The translations under genes were made by a program, and so were the position numbers. Below are positions 23,263 through 36,321 of a stretch of DNA of 64,000 nt, piece after piece (position 1 is the first letter of the stretch; the number at the start of each line of letters is the position of its first letter). This stretch comes from Panonychus citri (lineage: Eukaryota > Arthropoda > Arachnida > Trombidiformes > Tetranychidae), in contig NW_026515428.1 in the NCBI RefSeq assembly GCF_014898815.1, positions 1,054,001-1,118,000 on the forward strand, read 5' to 3'. The notes below the pieces were generated by a model. The model was not told where the DNA came from and made no database searches. It saw nothing but the letters and a program-made list of their open reading frames with translations.

Positions 23263-24648
23263 ATGGAGGCTTTTGAAAAGATGGAGAAAATTGGTGAAGG
23301 TAAAGTAGATTGAGTAGCTTTTTTTTTCTTTTCTTTTAATTTCTTCTCCTACTTTCTTTCTGTGATTTCTTTTTTTAATTGTGTTTTTTTTTCTGTTCAA
23401 CGGTTAATTCGTGTGTTAATTGATTTCTGATTAGGTACTTATGGTGTTGTTTATAAAGCTCGAGTTCGTAAATCTGATGCTGTTGTTGCTTTGAAAAAAA
23501 TTCGCTTAGAAAATGAAGATGAAGGTGTCCCGCCAACTGCTATCAGAGAAATTACTCTTCTTAAAGAGTTGGTTCATCCGAATGTTGTTTAGTAAGTTTG
23601 ATTAATTTCTTTTAATTTTTCTTATTCTATTTCTATAATTGACCTGTTTTCTTTTTTATTCCTTTAATTTTAAAGCTTAAAGGATGTTATCATGCAAGAG
23701 AATAGACTTTATCTTGTCTTTGAATTTTTAACTATGGACTTGAAAAAATATCTTGACAGTTTACCAGATAATAAGATGATGGACAAAATGTTGGTAAAAG
23801 TAAGTACGATGAAGATAAATTTAGATTAATTCTTTTCAATTTATTTCTATTTTTACAATTCTTTCAATTTGTTCTTTATATCTTGTTCTTCTTTCCCAGA
23901 GTTACCTTTATCAAATCATGCAAGCGCTTATGTTTTGTCACCAAAGGAGAGTGATCCATCGTGATTTAAAACCTCACAATCTTTTATTAGATTCTAAAGG
24001 AATTATTAAATTAGCAGATTTTGGATTGGCTCGTGCATTTGGTATACCTGTTCGTCCATATACTCATGAAGTAGTTACTCTTTGGTATCGGGCTCCTGAA
24101 GTTTTATTAAATTCTGAACGTTATTCTACTTCATTGGATATCTGGTCAGTCGGATGCATTTTTGCAGAAATGGCCACAAAGCGACCATTATTTAGAGGAG
24201 ATTCAGAAATAGATCAACTGTTCCGAATTTTTAGGTTGGTAAACAATCAAATTAATATCTTTTTTCCATCATAATCAATGTGTTTCTTTTTCTTTTATGA
24301 CAGAGTTTTGGGTACACCCACAGAATCAACATGGCCTGGAGTCTCGAAATTACCAGCATATAAAAGTCATTTCCCTTGTTGGAAAGAAAATATTCTCAAC
24401 TCATTTGCACCAATGATCGGCGAAACTGGAGATGACCTTCTAAAAGTAAATTTCTTTCCATGATCTTTAATCGACTCTTAATCTCATTTTCTAATCTTGT
24501 TTTCTTATTCTCTCTCCATTTCTCTTAATCTCAGTTGATGCTTATCTATGATCCTCACAGGAGAATCTCAGCTAAAGCTTCAGTTATTCATCCCTATTTT
24601 AAAGATTTGGACATTTCGAAACTACCAGATTATACTGCCGAATATTAA
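23263..24648 (+). CDS. CDK1: Cyclin-dependent kinase 1 with a PPTAIRE helix
   Basis: Six exons, 23263-23299, 23435-23591, 23676-23799, 23900-24234, 24304-24445 and 24535-24648, give 302 residues, the normal Cdk1 size. It drives entry into mitosis with cyclins A/B. Cdk1 rather than Cdk2 is indicated by EFLTMDLKKYLDSLP, SYLYQIMQALMFCH and the MLIYDPHRRISAK block. Inhibitory Thr14/Tyr15 (GEGTYG), the DFG motif and the activating Thr (VVTLWYRAPE) are present. Two unusual changes sit in otherwise invariant motifs: the cyclin-binding helix reads EGVPPTAIRE (Ser46 to Pro, codon 23533-23535), and the catalytic loop reads HRDLKPHN instead of HRDLKPQN (codon 23975-23977). The frame is intact throughout, so the gene looks functional. 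Confidence 0.94.
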
Positions 24649-25568
24649 TTGCTGACAATTCCAGTCAAACATTCCAATTACAATCAAAACAATATTACGC
24701 AACACAACACAAAGTCACATTCATTTGATCATCATGATTAATACAATTGTCGCAGTTTTGGTAACACACACACTCACGAAAAATGGCCTTCCAACCAATT
24801 AACTTTCCCAAGTCACACAATTTTCACAATCCAATCAAATTAATAAGAAAACCACTTAAAACAAAATTATATTTAACTCCATTAATCATCTTAGATCACT
24901 TTTAGCGAAATTATAATTATTATTTTTCGAGATACCAAAGCTAGTCCATGGACCGGCCAATGGGACTGGCAATTTGTCGGAAACTTATTGGTCAGTGATG
25001 AACATAAACTGACCAACTTGTTGAGTATCTAATTGTTTTTACGTTGAAAAGACTTAAAAAAGAGCGAGACCAATTAACACTGTCAAAGATTTCCAATAAA
25101 TCGGCACCAAATTAAAGCCACCAAATTAATAACTATTTTTAACTAAATTTTGTAAAACGCATTTCTTTCAATTTAACTATGGAAATTAATTGTGATACAA
25201 TTTTAGTCACAATTAGTTTGCTCGATAAATAGACTCGAAATTTTTACTCTCACATTGAGTGAATTTTGTTTCCAAATTTAGATTTGGGTTTGGTTCCCAT
25301 TTTAATCATTGACACAATTCATATTCTCACTAATTATTAACCATTGAATGTGTTCAGAGTTGATTGTTTTAAATCAATTCTCTACAATTAACCAATGTGA
25401 TAGTTTTCTTGATTCTGTTTTGAAATTTACTTTCTTCTTCCTCTTGGTTAACCTGATAATCTTTGAATCTCCAACTCGCTTTGTTTTTTTACACGTGAAC
25501 GAAACAAATATACTTGATTATCAACCAATTTTCTGTAAATTGTCGACTGTTAATCCACTACAATTAAG
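24649..25568. other. Cdk1 3' UTR and SMYD4 promoter region
   Basis: AT-rich with one GC-richer patch near 24950-24980 that contains GGCCAATGGG, a CCAAT-box-like word about 600 bases before the SMYD4 start. No exon seen. Confidence 0.4.
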
Positions 25569-27761
25569 ATGGAAGATCTTAAATCGATGCTCGAAACACT
25601 CATGGAATCCGGAATTTCAGTTGAACCTCCTGCTTGTCAATTCTCAGATTTAATTGATCCCGAATTGAAACATCACATGTCATTAGTTTATAAGTATTAC
25701 ATTAATGAGAAATTCAGGTAAATATTAATTGTTGTTAATTGAAGAAAACCAATTTACTGATTTACTTGATTTCCAGGGAAAATGTTACAGAAGGTTTTCT
25801 CAAGCTTCCCAATGAGATTTTCATGAAATCGGATGAACGAGCTGAACGATATCGGAAAAAAGGAAATGAACTTTACAACAAGAATAATTATCAAGAATCT
25901 CTGAGAGCATATAATGAGGTGAATTTTGGTTAGAATTTCATTTTTTTCATCTTACATATTGTTATTATCTTTATCCCCTCAGGCTGTTGCTGTGGCTTCT
26001 TGGGAATCTCGTCCATCTGATGGACTAAACACCGAACTGACCTTAGCGTTTTCGAACCGATCAATGTGCCTTCTCAAGCTTAATCGTTACCAAGAAGCTT
26101 TGGTCGATATTGACCTCGCTTTGGCTCATGTTTCCACCGAACAATTAACAAAGAAGCTAAATTACCGTCGAAATGAATGTCTGAACCATTTAAAATCGTC
26201 AACGATCATCGACAAAAAACAAGAGAGCCCATTGGTGTCCAAGATAACATGGAATGAGAAAATGACCTCCGCCGTTGCATGCGAACCATTAAATCAATTG
26301 GATTTAGTTTTTCAAGAGAATCCGGAACTTTCTCTATTGAGAAAAGATTTTTATTTTACCCGATGTTTTAATTGTTTCGAACAATTTGACTTAATTATTC
26401 CCTGTCGAGGCTGTAATCAAGTTAAATTCTGTTCGTATCAGTGTTCACTTGATTCTTGGAATTCTGGTCATCATCATTTCTGTCACTTCTTGTCTCTATT
26501 TGATCATCTAAAGAACAAGGAAATTTTCAAAATTCCTCCTCTTCTGGCCTGTCAATCAATCCTTCAATTAGACACTCGATCAACATTTAAATCTATTCGA
26601 GAAGGAAATTTACCTGAGATGATAAGAAACATTTCCATCTCCACCATTGAGGCCGATAAATTGGACAAAATGGCCGAAACAGCCGCTCATCTATTGACCT
26701 ACTTCACGGTAATCAAAAGGTTACCAATCAAAAATGATTCAGTTCCATGGAGATATGATATTGAATTGTTCGGAGGTTTATTGTTAATGTATCTCAGGAA
26801 AGTTGAATTAGATGGACGATTAGTTAATTCAACTGAATTGGCTAAACCTTTTGATCCTGATGAGTTTTATTATCTCGATGATAAAGTAACTGGCTACGCA
26901 ATTTACAAGCAATTAAAACAATTGCCTCATAATTGTGATCCAAATGTAACAATTGGCTTATTTAAAGGACGAACTGTTAATTTGAGAGCAATTAGACAAA
27001 TTAATCAAGGTGAACCCATTCAACTGGATTATGGTGTTAATTGTAAACTGTTTACACTCAAGGAAAGGTCAAACTTTTTGACAAATTTTGGACTCAAGTG
27101 TAATTGTGATTCGTGTGTCCAACTGGTCCAGCCTCGGGCTAAGTGTTACCTGTGTCCAGTTTGTTCAGGTCCAGTTTTAATTGAAGATGAGACAAATATT
27201 TGCCTTAATTGTTCACAGGTTAATCTACTTAATCGTGATGAGATTAATATTGAACTTGATGCTTGTCTTTACAACTATCGTCAGGCTAATTTAGCTTTAA
27301 TTAATCGTGAACCTGATATAATTAAAGCGGAAGATTATCTATTAGATTGTTATCGAAAATTGAGAAAAATTTGCTATCCAACTAATCACAATTTAACTAA
27401 TATATTTGATCGTTTATCTTATTGTTATAAGAAATTGAGAAAATATAAATTATCATTGATTTACTCAGAAAGAGCTGTTAATTGTTTCAACGAATCTAAT
27501 CATATATTAGATAGATTAAGAGTTAATTGTTTCTTTAATCTATTGGATAGACAAAGAAATTTTCTAATTTGGTGTAATAAACTAAATCAATTTGATTCCC
27601 CTGAATTTCAGGAGATTTACAATCAAACCAAACAATCAATTGAAATGAATCTAAATGAAGCTTATCGATTAATTGTCGCAATTGATTTTAAACTTGATTA
27701 TTATCATTCGATAATCAACAAAATCGAAACAGATTTGAAACAATATAATCTCATTCTCTAG
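25569..27761 (+). CDS. SMYD4: SET and MYND domain protein with TPR repeats (SMYD4-like)
   Basis: Three exons, 25569-25717, 25777-25918 and 25983-27761, give 689 residues. SMYD proteins are SAM-dependent protein lysine methyltransferases. The N-terminal TPR-like repeats (YRKKGNELYNKNNYQESL, AFSNRSMCLLKLNRYQEAL; about residues 75-155) placed before the MYND finger are typical of SMYD4. The MYND finger follows (CFNCFEQFDL, CRGCNQVKFCSYQC, then His and Cys ligands). The SET end has LPHNCDPNVT in place of the usual N-H-S-C and GEPIQLDYG, followed by the post-SET CNCDSC. Shorter than human SMYD4 (about 800). The Asn-Cys-Asp variant of the SET asparagine motif lacks the usual His-Ser, so activity is not certain. 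Confidence 0.9.
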
Positions 27762-28386
27762 TGGAATAACCATCGTTTTAACCAACACAATTAACAGAAG
27801 AAAACCAAAACTAATCAATCATAACAATTAACCTTTTAAACGATAAGAAAACTTTTCAATCAATTTCTCGATCTCGATCACGAACTTTAAACAATTAAAC
27901 TTCACCAACGATTCTCAATTCTTAAAATCTTCTCCAACAATCAATGTACGTGTATGTGTTTACTATTTAAAGAGAAAAAAAATAGAAAAATAAACAATCA
28001 CAATTAGAATTACGATTAATTTGTTTCGATTTTTTTTTCCATTTGAAAATCAAAAATTCTGCCAAAAAGGTGAACCTCAAAGCCTTTGATCCTCAAGGTG
28101 GAGCTCAAGTGGTTAAGTCATCAAGTCGATCGGAATTGTAATTATGTGAGTTAATTATCTCGTTGTCAACAATGGTTAATTTGATTGTTTCTTTAACATT
28201 TAATTGTAATTGAAATGTGTCTTTCTTCATTGTTCATCCCTGTCTCTCATCATCATTCTCCCCATCATAATCATTCATCTTCTACCTGCCGTTTATTGTT
28301 TGTATCCAAATGTTTAAACCTACATTTAGTATTAATAAACTACATTTGATGATTGGATACATTTTGTTTTCGTTTAATAGAAGATC
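27762..28386. other. SMYD4 3' UTR and RABL6 leader
   Basis: Mostly AT-rich, but 28065-28138 is GC-richer and reads as a short protein-like frame ending in a stop (KVNLKAFDPQGG, then a Ser-rich SSSRSEL end). No partner exon was found. Confidence 0.4.
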
Positions 28387-30790
28387 ATGTTTTCAGCATT
28401 AAAACGTCTTGTTGGCAATCAAAATGATTCTAAACCTGGACTTGAGAATGTTTTCAATCAAGTTAATTGTCCTGGAAGAAATAATGTCCAACCAATGGGA
28501 CATCATTTGCAACGAAAATTTGCCAAAGGAGTTCAGTATAACAGTAAGTAGAATTTGTTTTTTTTATTCTATTCTCTTTTCTTGTTGTTTTTGTTTTCTT
28601 CTCTCCATTTTGATGTTGGCAAAAGTGGTTTATGATTCTCCATTTTTAAACTGTCAAAATTGTTTAACCTTCTTTTTCATTTTGCTAATTGTACTAACTA
28701 CACCTGAAAGAAATCAGGTTAAAAAGGTTTATCTTTTTCATTTATGATTGAATGATTTTAATTGCTTCTCCAAATTAGGGTATTGTTAATTATTATTGCA
28801 TCTCATGTGAAGGTGTTGATTTTTTTTCTGATTACAATTTATCATCATCCAACCATCTCCTTCTTTTCCATTGTTTTTAATAGATAATATTACTTATTAA
28901 TTCAATTGTTTTCTCTTTTACTTTTCTTTTGTTCTTCAGTGAAAATTATTCTCAAAGGTGATCGTAATGTTGGTAAAACATGTCTTTTCATGAGATTACA
29001 AGGGAAACAATTTGTTGATGAATATACACCAACGGAAGAGATTCAGGTAATTATTTATGTGATCAATTGTTCGTTCAACTGAATTAACATTTGTTTTTGT
29101 TTTCTTTTCTTTCATTAGGTTGCAAGTATCCAATGGAATTATAAAGCTACCGATGATATCGTTAAAGTTGAAGTTTGGGATATTGTTGATAAAGGGAAAA
29201 AACGAGCCCAAATTGATGGGCTTAAATTGAATAATGAAAAACCCAACGCTTCCACTGTTACAAATGAAACGGAATCATCAGCATCAGAATTAGCCTTAGA
29301 TGCTGAATTTATTGATGTTTATAAGGGAACCAATGGTGTCATCATGATGCTCGATATGACCAAAGCCTGGACATTTGATTATGTTCAAAGAGAATTACCT
29401 AAAGTACCTTCTAACATTCCAGTTTTGGTTCTTTCTAATCATCGAGATATGGGTCACCATAGAGCGGTAACCGAAGATCAAGTACGAATGTTTATCAGTA
29501 ATCTTGAAAGGTCCAATGGTCCAGGTCAAGTTCGATATGCTGAAGCTTCCATGAGAAATGGTTTTGGTTTAAGATTTTTGCACAAATTTTTTAATCTCCC
29601 CTTCCTTCATTTACAACGGGAAACACTATTGAAACAATTGGAAACCAATACTGAAGAAATCACCGCAACTTGTCAAGAATTAGATGTCCTACAAGAAGCC
29701 GATGAATCGGATTATGATCGTTTCCTGGACAATTTAACCAACAAGCGAAGACAAATCGCCGATCAATTATCTCAAATACCAGTTACCTCAACCAATGGTA
29801 ATTATCATAATAATGTAAATGGACCACCAAGAAGTATGTCCATGCCCGCAGATCTGACCTTAAGAAAATCTCCGTCGATTGGAACTGATCTTATCCGACC
29901 AACACCAAGTATTATTATTGGAGCAACCAAACCAATAAATTTAAAAGATGGTAAAGTAATACCTCCCTCATTAAGTAAAACAAATTTAGCTGCTATGGCT
30001 GGTAAAATGAGTGCCAATGAATCAACAATTAGCAATACAAATGGAATCAAGTCAAATGAAAACAGTGAAATAATCAGTGATGAAGATCGTTTAAATTTAC
30101 GAACTTTCCTCGAAGAGCAACCTCAAGATTTTAAATTACCTGATGAACTCTCTCAACTCGCCGAAGAAGATGAAAGGTAAATCCTATTCACAAATATACT
30201 CTCATTTACAATTTACTAATTGTTAATATTATTTACTATTCTCTTAATATGTTTCTAGTGATGATGATAAGGCAGCTAATCCAATGGTTTCTGGTTATCA
30301 GGCTGAACTTGATCCTGAAGATAAATTTCCAGAATCTGATAATGTCATTTTAACGGAACAAATTATTACAAAGCCAGTGACCAGTAATCATTTTAAAAAG
30401 AACGAAGAAATTGAAATTAAGATGACCAACAAAGAAATAAAAGAAGAGATTAAAGGAATACCCAAAGAATTAGAAAAGTCAAACAATCAAACAGAAGCAA
30501 TTTTTGTACCTGAGAAAATTTTACCAACAATCAATCATCAGCTGAAATCACAATTAGAACCATCTAATAGTGAGATTAAATCGACAAAGAATGTAACCTC
30601 TTCATCTTCATCGAAAAACAAAAAGGTTAAAGAAAAGGTGAAAACGACGAAAGAGAAAAAGAAGATGAAAAAAAGATCGAATACATTTAATGAAGAAGAT
30701 GAAGAAAATCGTCGATTGGAAGAGTTTCTCGGATCCGATTGTGATACAATTAACAGTAATCGAGCAGCAAATGAATATGAAACATTATAA
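28387..30790 (+). CDS. RABL6: Rab-like protein 6 (RABL6/Parf)
   Basis: Four exons, 28387-28543, 28940-29046, 29119-30176 and 30259-30790, give 617 residues. RABL6 is an atypical Ras-superfamily GTPase with a long disordered C-terminus, linked in mammals to the ARF tumour suppressor. The start MFSALKRLVG, then LQRKFAKGVQYNMKI, a P-loop GDRNVGKTC, the family-specific VWDIVDKGK in place of DxxG, and YAEASMRNGFGLRFLHKFFN, with QRETLLKQLETN, are all diagnostic. The usual NKxD is SNHRD, as in the family. The tail is acidic and Lys-rich and ends in EFLGSD followed by YETL, matching the ELEAFLG and YEEL ends of the human protein. Confidence 0.95.
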
Positions 30791-33075
30791 CCTAAAAGTT
30801 TTGGGAAAACAAAATCAAGGAAACACAATTTAACCAAAGCAATTAAATGGTTGATTCCTTTTTTCAATTGTATCTGTGATTATCTTGGATGAAAAGGATC
30901 TCGTTGAATCTAAAATCGACCATCATATTATCATCTTAAACAAATCATGGGCTAGTTTGGTTTCTATTTTAGACACTTATCATCTTCCTCTGTTTCTACT
31001 TTCTCCTCATCATTAACTACAAAAGTAACAGAAAAATCTCATCTCGTCCTTTACATAATTCAAACCAGGAAAACACCAACATCACCACCGCCATCAAAAT
31101 ATCATCTAAATCAATTGATTGTTTCCATTCAAATGTGAATTTTGAATCAAAACCCTGGAGCAATTGATTAGTATTCAATCAAACATGGACCATAATTACC
31201 CAGTCTTCACATCAGTAGCACCAATTGGATTAACCGTTAGTGTCCACATCGGAGTGATTGGTGTCAGTGGTGATGTCGGTGTCACAACAGTTAACAATTA
31301 GATCCCGAAAACCCACTCGAAAGTACCAAAATTAGCAGATCAAAGCTCCAATATCAATTCATCTATTAAACTGTGACAATTACCTAAGTAAATGTTTGTA
31401 TCTAGATGAATGGAAATCTTTTAATTTTAATTTGTTTAATTGTGTCTCTTTAAAAGCACAAACACTCTTTTCATTTCCCATGATTTGAATTGATATTTGA
31501 TTCGTTTTGCCGTTGAACTCATTAACGGCAGAGATAATTAATCACAAATTCGATCATTTGTCTCTTCATCCTCACTGGTTAATTTACTAATTTTAATTAT
31601 TGATTGTAAATATTTGATCATCTTATTTACCCACCATTCAGGCGTTTTTTTCAACTTTTATTTATAGCAATTTATGGATCTAATCTCTCGCAATTAATGT
31701 TTATATAAAAGCAACAACAACAAAAGTTAATCGTGGTTAATAAACTTACCTGCAATTGTCAATCTTTTTTGACCAACAATCAAATTTAAATTGGAATCGT
31801 CAATATCATCACTCTACACAATTAATTATCCGGCACAAAAAAAACAAGAGATATTCACTCAATCAATTGGAAGGATTTTAATTTAATCTTTTTTCAAAGA
31901 TACATTCAAATATTCACTTAAGGAAACCCTTGATTTGATTTCTTCACTATTTTAATCTTTACAAATGATTAATTGTTTCACCGATGTTACTGTTACAATT
32001 AAAACCGTTAGATTTTAATAGTGTTAATAATGAAATAATTGTTGAAATTTCCTTAAGTGAGCAATTGAAATGTATTAAGAGATAAAAAAAAAGTAATTAA
32101 GAAATGAGTATAAAATTGAATAGATGATCAACTGATTATCATATGGAGAGAGATAAAAACAGTAAGGGAGATACGTTGATTGTTGGAGATATAAATGGCA
32201 ATTAACTAATTGTTATGAGAAAAAAAATATCATCTCTCTTGGATTTACATAATTTTGTTAAATTTGATAAGATGAGAACCATTGATTTGTTGTTTGATTT
32301 CTTGGAGGAAGAAAAAAAAATATAATTAAGAAGGGAAAAGGTAAAAATAATTTACACTCGGGGTCACAATTGGAAATTAATTAAGATAATTGTTGCAAGA
32401 TAATCGTATTGGAATAAATATATTGGTTGTAACTTAATTTCTTTTTAAACTTTTTTGTTCGCTGGTTAATTTGTTGATTGTATGACATTTTCATCAACAA
32501 TGGTTAACCATCTAGTCTTTGATTATGTATATTTGTGTTTATGTTTTACTTTTCAACTTTTGTTAGATGAACAATTTATTAATTTCGCAAGTCAGCCCTA
32601 AATAAAGGTTAAGAGGTTAAGGGAGATAAATCAAGGGATCATCACTATCATCAAGTTGCTCTCTTTCTTTCTTAATTAATCAGAAGATTACGTTAAAAGG
32701 AATTTATATATGAATGTAATTTATAAATTCAATTGGTGTGACCCCGAATGTGGAGGCTAGTTTAAGACAGAGTGAAGAGGAAGAGTGCAAGAGTGAGAGA
32801 GAGAGAGAGAGAGAGAGAGTGTGTGTGTGTGGTGTTTATGTGGGTGGACAAAGGTTGGATGAAATGGAGGGTGAGAGATGGTGGAGAGAAAGGGTTAAGA
32901 GATTGGTGAGAGCGGGGAAAAAGAGAAGGTGGTAAATATATTTATATATATATGGGTTTCCATTTAGTTTTGTCACCGGAATTCTTGGTAACTTGGTAGC
33001 TTTTCATTTGTGTGTGTTCAAGTTGATTGTTGATTTAATTTGTTGATTCCGCTGTGGTTTTGTTTGTGGCGGATA
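30791..33075. other. Convergent intergenic region between RABL6 and PLK1
   Basis: About 2.3 kb with the two 3' UTRs. AT-rich, with a GA/GT microsatellite at 32795-32831. A 38-codon ATG frame at 31185 (Val/Gly-rich) has no support. No other gene or RNA recognised. Confidence 0.5.
32795..32831. repeat. Compound (GA)n(GT)n microsatellite
   Basis: GA units followed directly by GT units in noncoding DNA. Confidence 0.9.
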
Positions 33076-35248
33076 TTATTTACTTTTAACACCGGCCTGC
33101 AGTCGATGGGTCATTAAACGATCCACAATTTCTCGGGCGTATTTAAGTCGCTGGTAAAGCTCCTTGGTGCATCCATACTTTTCGATCAAAGAGAATTTGA
33201 AAGTTCTAAATTCTCTCTTCTCGTCGACATACGTAACAGCTCCCATGTGAGGGCATAGAATTAATTTTGTATGATCTTGGAAGAAATTCATCTAATAATA
33301 ACAGAGTTTATCAAAAGAAGAGAAGAAAAAAAACAAAACAAAATTAGTTGATCATCTGATTAAAAGTGAAACTTGAACAGTCTCTAGGAAGCAAATCACT
33401 TTGATTATTGTTAGAATATACTTTTTTTTATCTAATTGATTTGATTATTATTGTGGTTGATGTTAATTGTTTAGAAGGAGAACAAAATAAAATGATACTC
33501 ACTTGGACTGTTCCGTTTGTTAGATGGAAGATAATTGCGTTCCTTGTTCGGAACCAATTGTTCAGGTAAGGTAATCGAGTTAATTCATCTTTCTCTTCAA
33601 GATCAATTTTTTTCTCTCCACATTTGAGCAAATGCTCTTGCATATAATTACGGAAGTATTTGAGAAGAGTTATTTTCTTCTTTAACAATTGTTCTGGATA
33701 AGATTCAAGGGTATGATAGGATTCGGATCCATCTCTTTCAATGTATTGTAAATTCATACCATCGGCTAAAAGTACCAATCGGGTAATATCATTGAACAAA
33801 ATTCCAACTGAATTGTCACACAATTGATAACCAATACCATATCTATCGGTATAATCAACCCATTTACTAATCCAAACAACGGGAGTTGAAGCTGGATCTT
33901 CAGCTTCATCGGCTAATCCATCATCTTTTTCATTAGCACGAATGGCAACAACTTTATGCAATTGATCACTTAAATCCTTCAAATTGAAATCCTTTGAGAA
34001 TCCAGTGTTACCCATTGGTTTGGGAATTTGAACAGCTTGATTTTCGTTATAATTATTATTGTAATTTGTGTTAAGATTATTATTATTAAGTCCAGTTTGT
34101 TGATTGTTTTGACCAGCACCGTTATTATTATTATTATTATTGGCGGTGGTAGTTGTGGTGGCAGTTGTTGTTGTTGTTGTTGTTGTTGTTGCTTTGTTGG
34201 TAGCTGAAGTGGGCTGTTGAACGCCATTGTTTTTGGCAGCAGCATTATCGTTGGCAATTTTGGCAGTGACTACTGGTAGGTCAGAATTTTTCTCACCCAA
34301 TGGTCTTCTAGGTGAACCATAAAACTCTGTTGGCATGATGGAAAGACGTCCATTGTTGTACCGAGGGGCAGTAGTTAGACATGAATGTGGCAATTTGGAG
34401 GGGATGTAATTTTTCATCAAATAGGGATCAGTTAAAATATCACTCATAGATGGACGTTCGGTTGGATCTGCTTTAAGCATTTGACGGATGAATGCACGGG
34501 CATCCGGTGGAACGTAACTAGGTATCTCGTAATCGTTGTTCTTAATCTTTTTGTAAGTGTCTTTGAGATCGTTTGTCTCAAACGGAGGTTTACCAACAAA
34601 CAGCGTATAAACAATACACCCAAGTGACCAGACATCAACTTCAAATCCATGGCCTTTTTTCATTAAAACTTCAGGGGCAATGTAATTTGGTGTTCCACAT
34701 AGGGTTAACTTTCTATCCTTTTCGTTTGAAATTTTGGTTGCCAGTCCAAAATCACCAACTTTAACATCCATATCTTCATTGAGAAACAGGTTACCCAATT
34801 TAAGATCACGATGGACAATCTTATTTGAATGTAGGTATTGACAAGCGAGAGCAATTTGTCTAACAATATAACGAACCTCTGGTTCTGTGAAAACTTTTCT
34901 TCTTTTATGCATCTCCATAAGTGACCTTTTATTACACAATTCAAGTATAATATAGATATAATTGGAATCTTCAAAGTAGGTATGAAAAGCGACAATGTGT
35001 TTATGACTTATACCTCGATGGATCATAATTTCTTGGCTCATTTTTTGCTTCTGATCGGAAGATTTAATCTGTGATTTGGCTATCACTTTACCGGCATAAA
35101 TTATCTCAGCAGGTATTTCGGTTAACTCGTAACACCGAGCAAAACCACCACGACCCAAGAATTTACCTTTACGGTAACGTTTCTTACTCAACGGATCAAT
35201 AACAGTGTCAGGAAGGTCATACCGAACTTCATTTCGTTTAGTGGTCAT
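33076..35248 (-). CDS. PLK1: Polo-like kinase 1 (Polo)
   Basis: Two exons, 33503-35248 and 33076-33291, give 653 residues. It is the mitotic Ser/Thr kinase acting at centrosomes, kinetochores and midbody. The kinase domain (about residues 25-280) has the family-specific GRGGFARCYE glycine loop, HRDLKLGNLFL, DFGLATK and the activating Thr in LTLCGTPNYIAPE. Two polo boxes follow, with WISKWVDYTDRYGIGYQLCD, LKYFRNYMQEHLL and the phosphopeptide-binding His/Lys in FFQDHTKLILCP. GSPRRPLGE fits the destruction box site. Between kinase and polo boxes an insertion of poly-Thr and poly-Asn (about residues 350-400) is encoded by GTT/ATT-type repeats at about 34085-34195, so the linker is longer than in fly or human Plk1. 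Confidence 0.97.
34085..34195 (-). repeat. Coding trinucleotide repeats in the PLK1 linker
   Basis: Runs of ATT and GTT (AAT and ACA/ACC/ACT on the coding strand) encode homopolymers of Asn and Thr within the kinase-polo box linker. Repeat number probably varies between individuals. Confidence 0.85.
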
Positions 35249-36321
35249 CTTTTCTTCTTATTCTCTGTCTTGTCTTTTTCAACTGTTGAATCCTTCACTT
35301 TTCACTTTTCACTTTTCACAAAAATAAATAAACAATCAAACACACAAAAACAAAGAAAAACTAGAAACGATGGTTTCTAGATTAATTTTCAGATTAAATG
35401 TTTGGCTAATTTAACGGAAAGTTTTTCTTTACTGTTTCTAAATTCAAATTCAATCCAACAAACAATTTAAACAAAAGAATAAGTGTCTCCACCTATTGAC
35501 TTGTTAAAGAGAATCGAATAAATTCACGCGGTTTTTTCGAATAAACAAAGGAAACAATTTCTAATTTAAATTATTCCAAGAAAACAATTTAATTGTTGCT
35601 TCAAATTGTCAGAAAATTAAAGACAATTGATTGGAAAATGTGAGACATTCAATTGTTTTCTACAATTTAATATCATAAAGAATTGGTATCAATCAGAGTT
35701 TGTTTATTTCTCCATTTGTGTTAACATCTATAGAGAGCATGATCTTTGTTGTGGTCGATTTAATTTAATTGTTTCTACAATTAACTGAGTGACTTTTAAT
35801 TTGTTTACCAATAGACATTTAAATTTGTGTTCTTTTAAATTGGTGAGTTTAAATTAGATCTTTGTAATGTTTCATTTTTCTTCAATTAATTGTTCCTTTT
35901 TTCTTTTCACTTGTTGATTTGATTTGATTTTATTTTCGGTTCTTTATAGTGTTGATCTTTATCTCTCTCTCTCTTTGGTAATTTGTGTTGTTTTGATTTT
36001 CTATCCGTTTCTCTTTCTCTCTCTCTCTCTTTAGCCGTTAAATTGTTTGGAAAGCTGATTTTTTTATGATAAATAATTTCCAACGTTGAAACTCATTCAA
36101 ATTTTATTGTTTCCATGGTTATTCTTACACCCAAGCAGTTGGAACTGAAACTTGTTTATCTTTCATTTTTTTTCGCTTCCTTCATTGCTCTTTCTTTCTT
36201 TCTCTCTTTCTTTTTCCTTTCTCTGTAATTGATGATAAACATTTTCTCTTCTCTTTTGATTACATAATAGATTCTGTTGTGATTAGTGTTTTCTATTCTT
36301 TTTCTGATTAACCATCGATTC
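35249..36321. other. Divergent promoter region of PLK1 and the galectin gene
   Basis: AT-rich spacer of 1.07 kb with CT-rich tracts at 35962-35976 and 36010-36032. A triple TTTTCAC repeat at about 35296-35319 sits just upstream of the PLK1 start. No exon or TATA box recognised. Confidence 0.5.

Noticed and set aside
31185..31301. Short Val/Gly-rich ATG frame in the RABL6-PLK1 spacer
   Set aside because: Only 38 codons, in a 3' UTR setting, with no splice partner or recognised motif.
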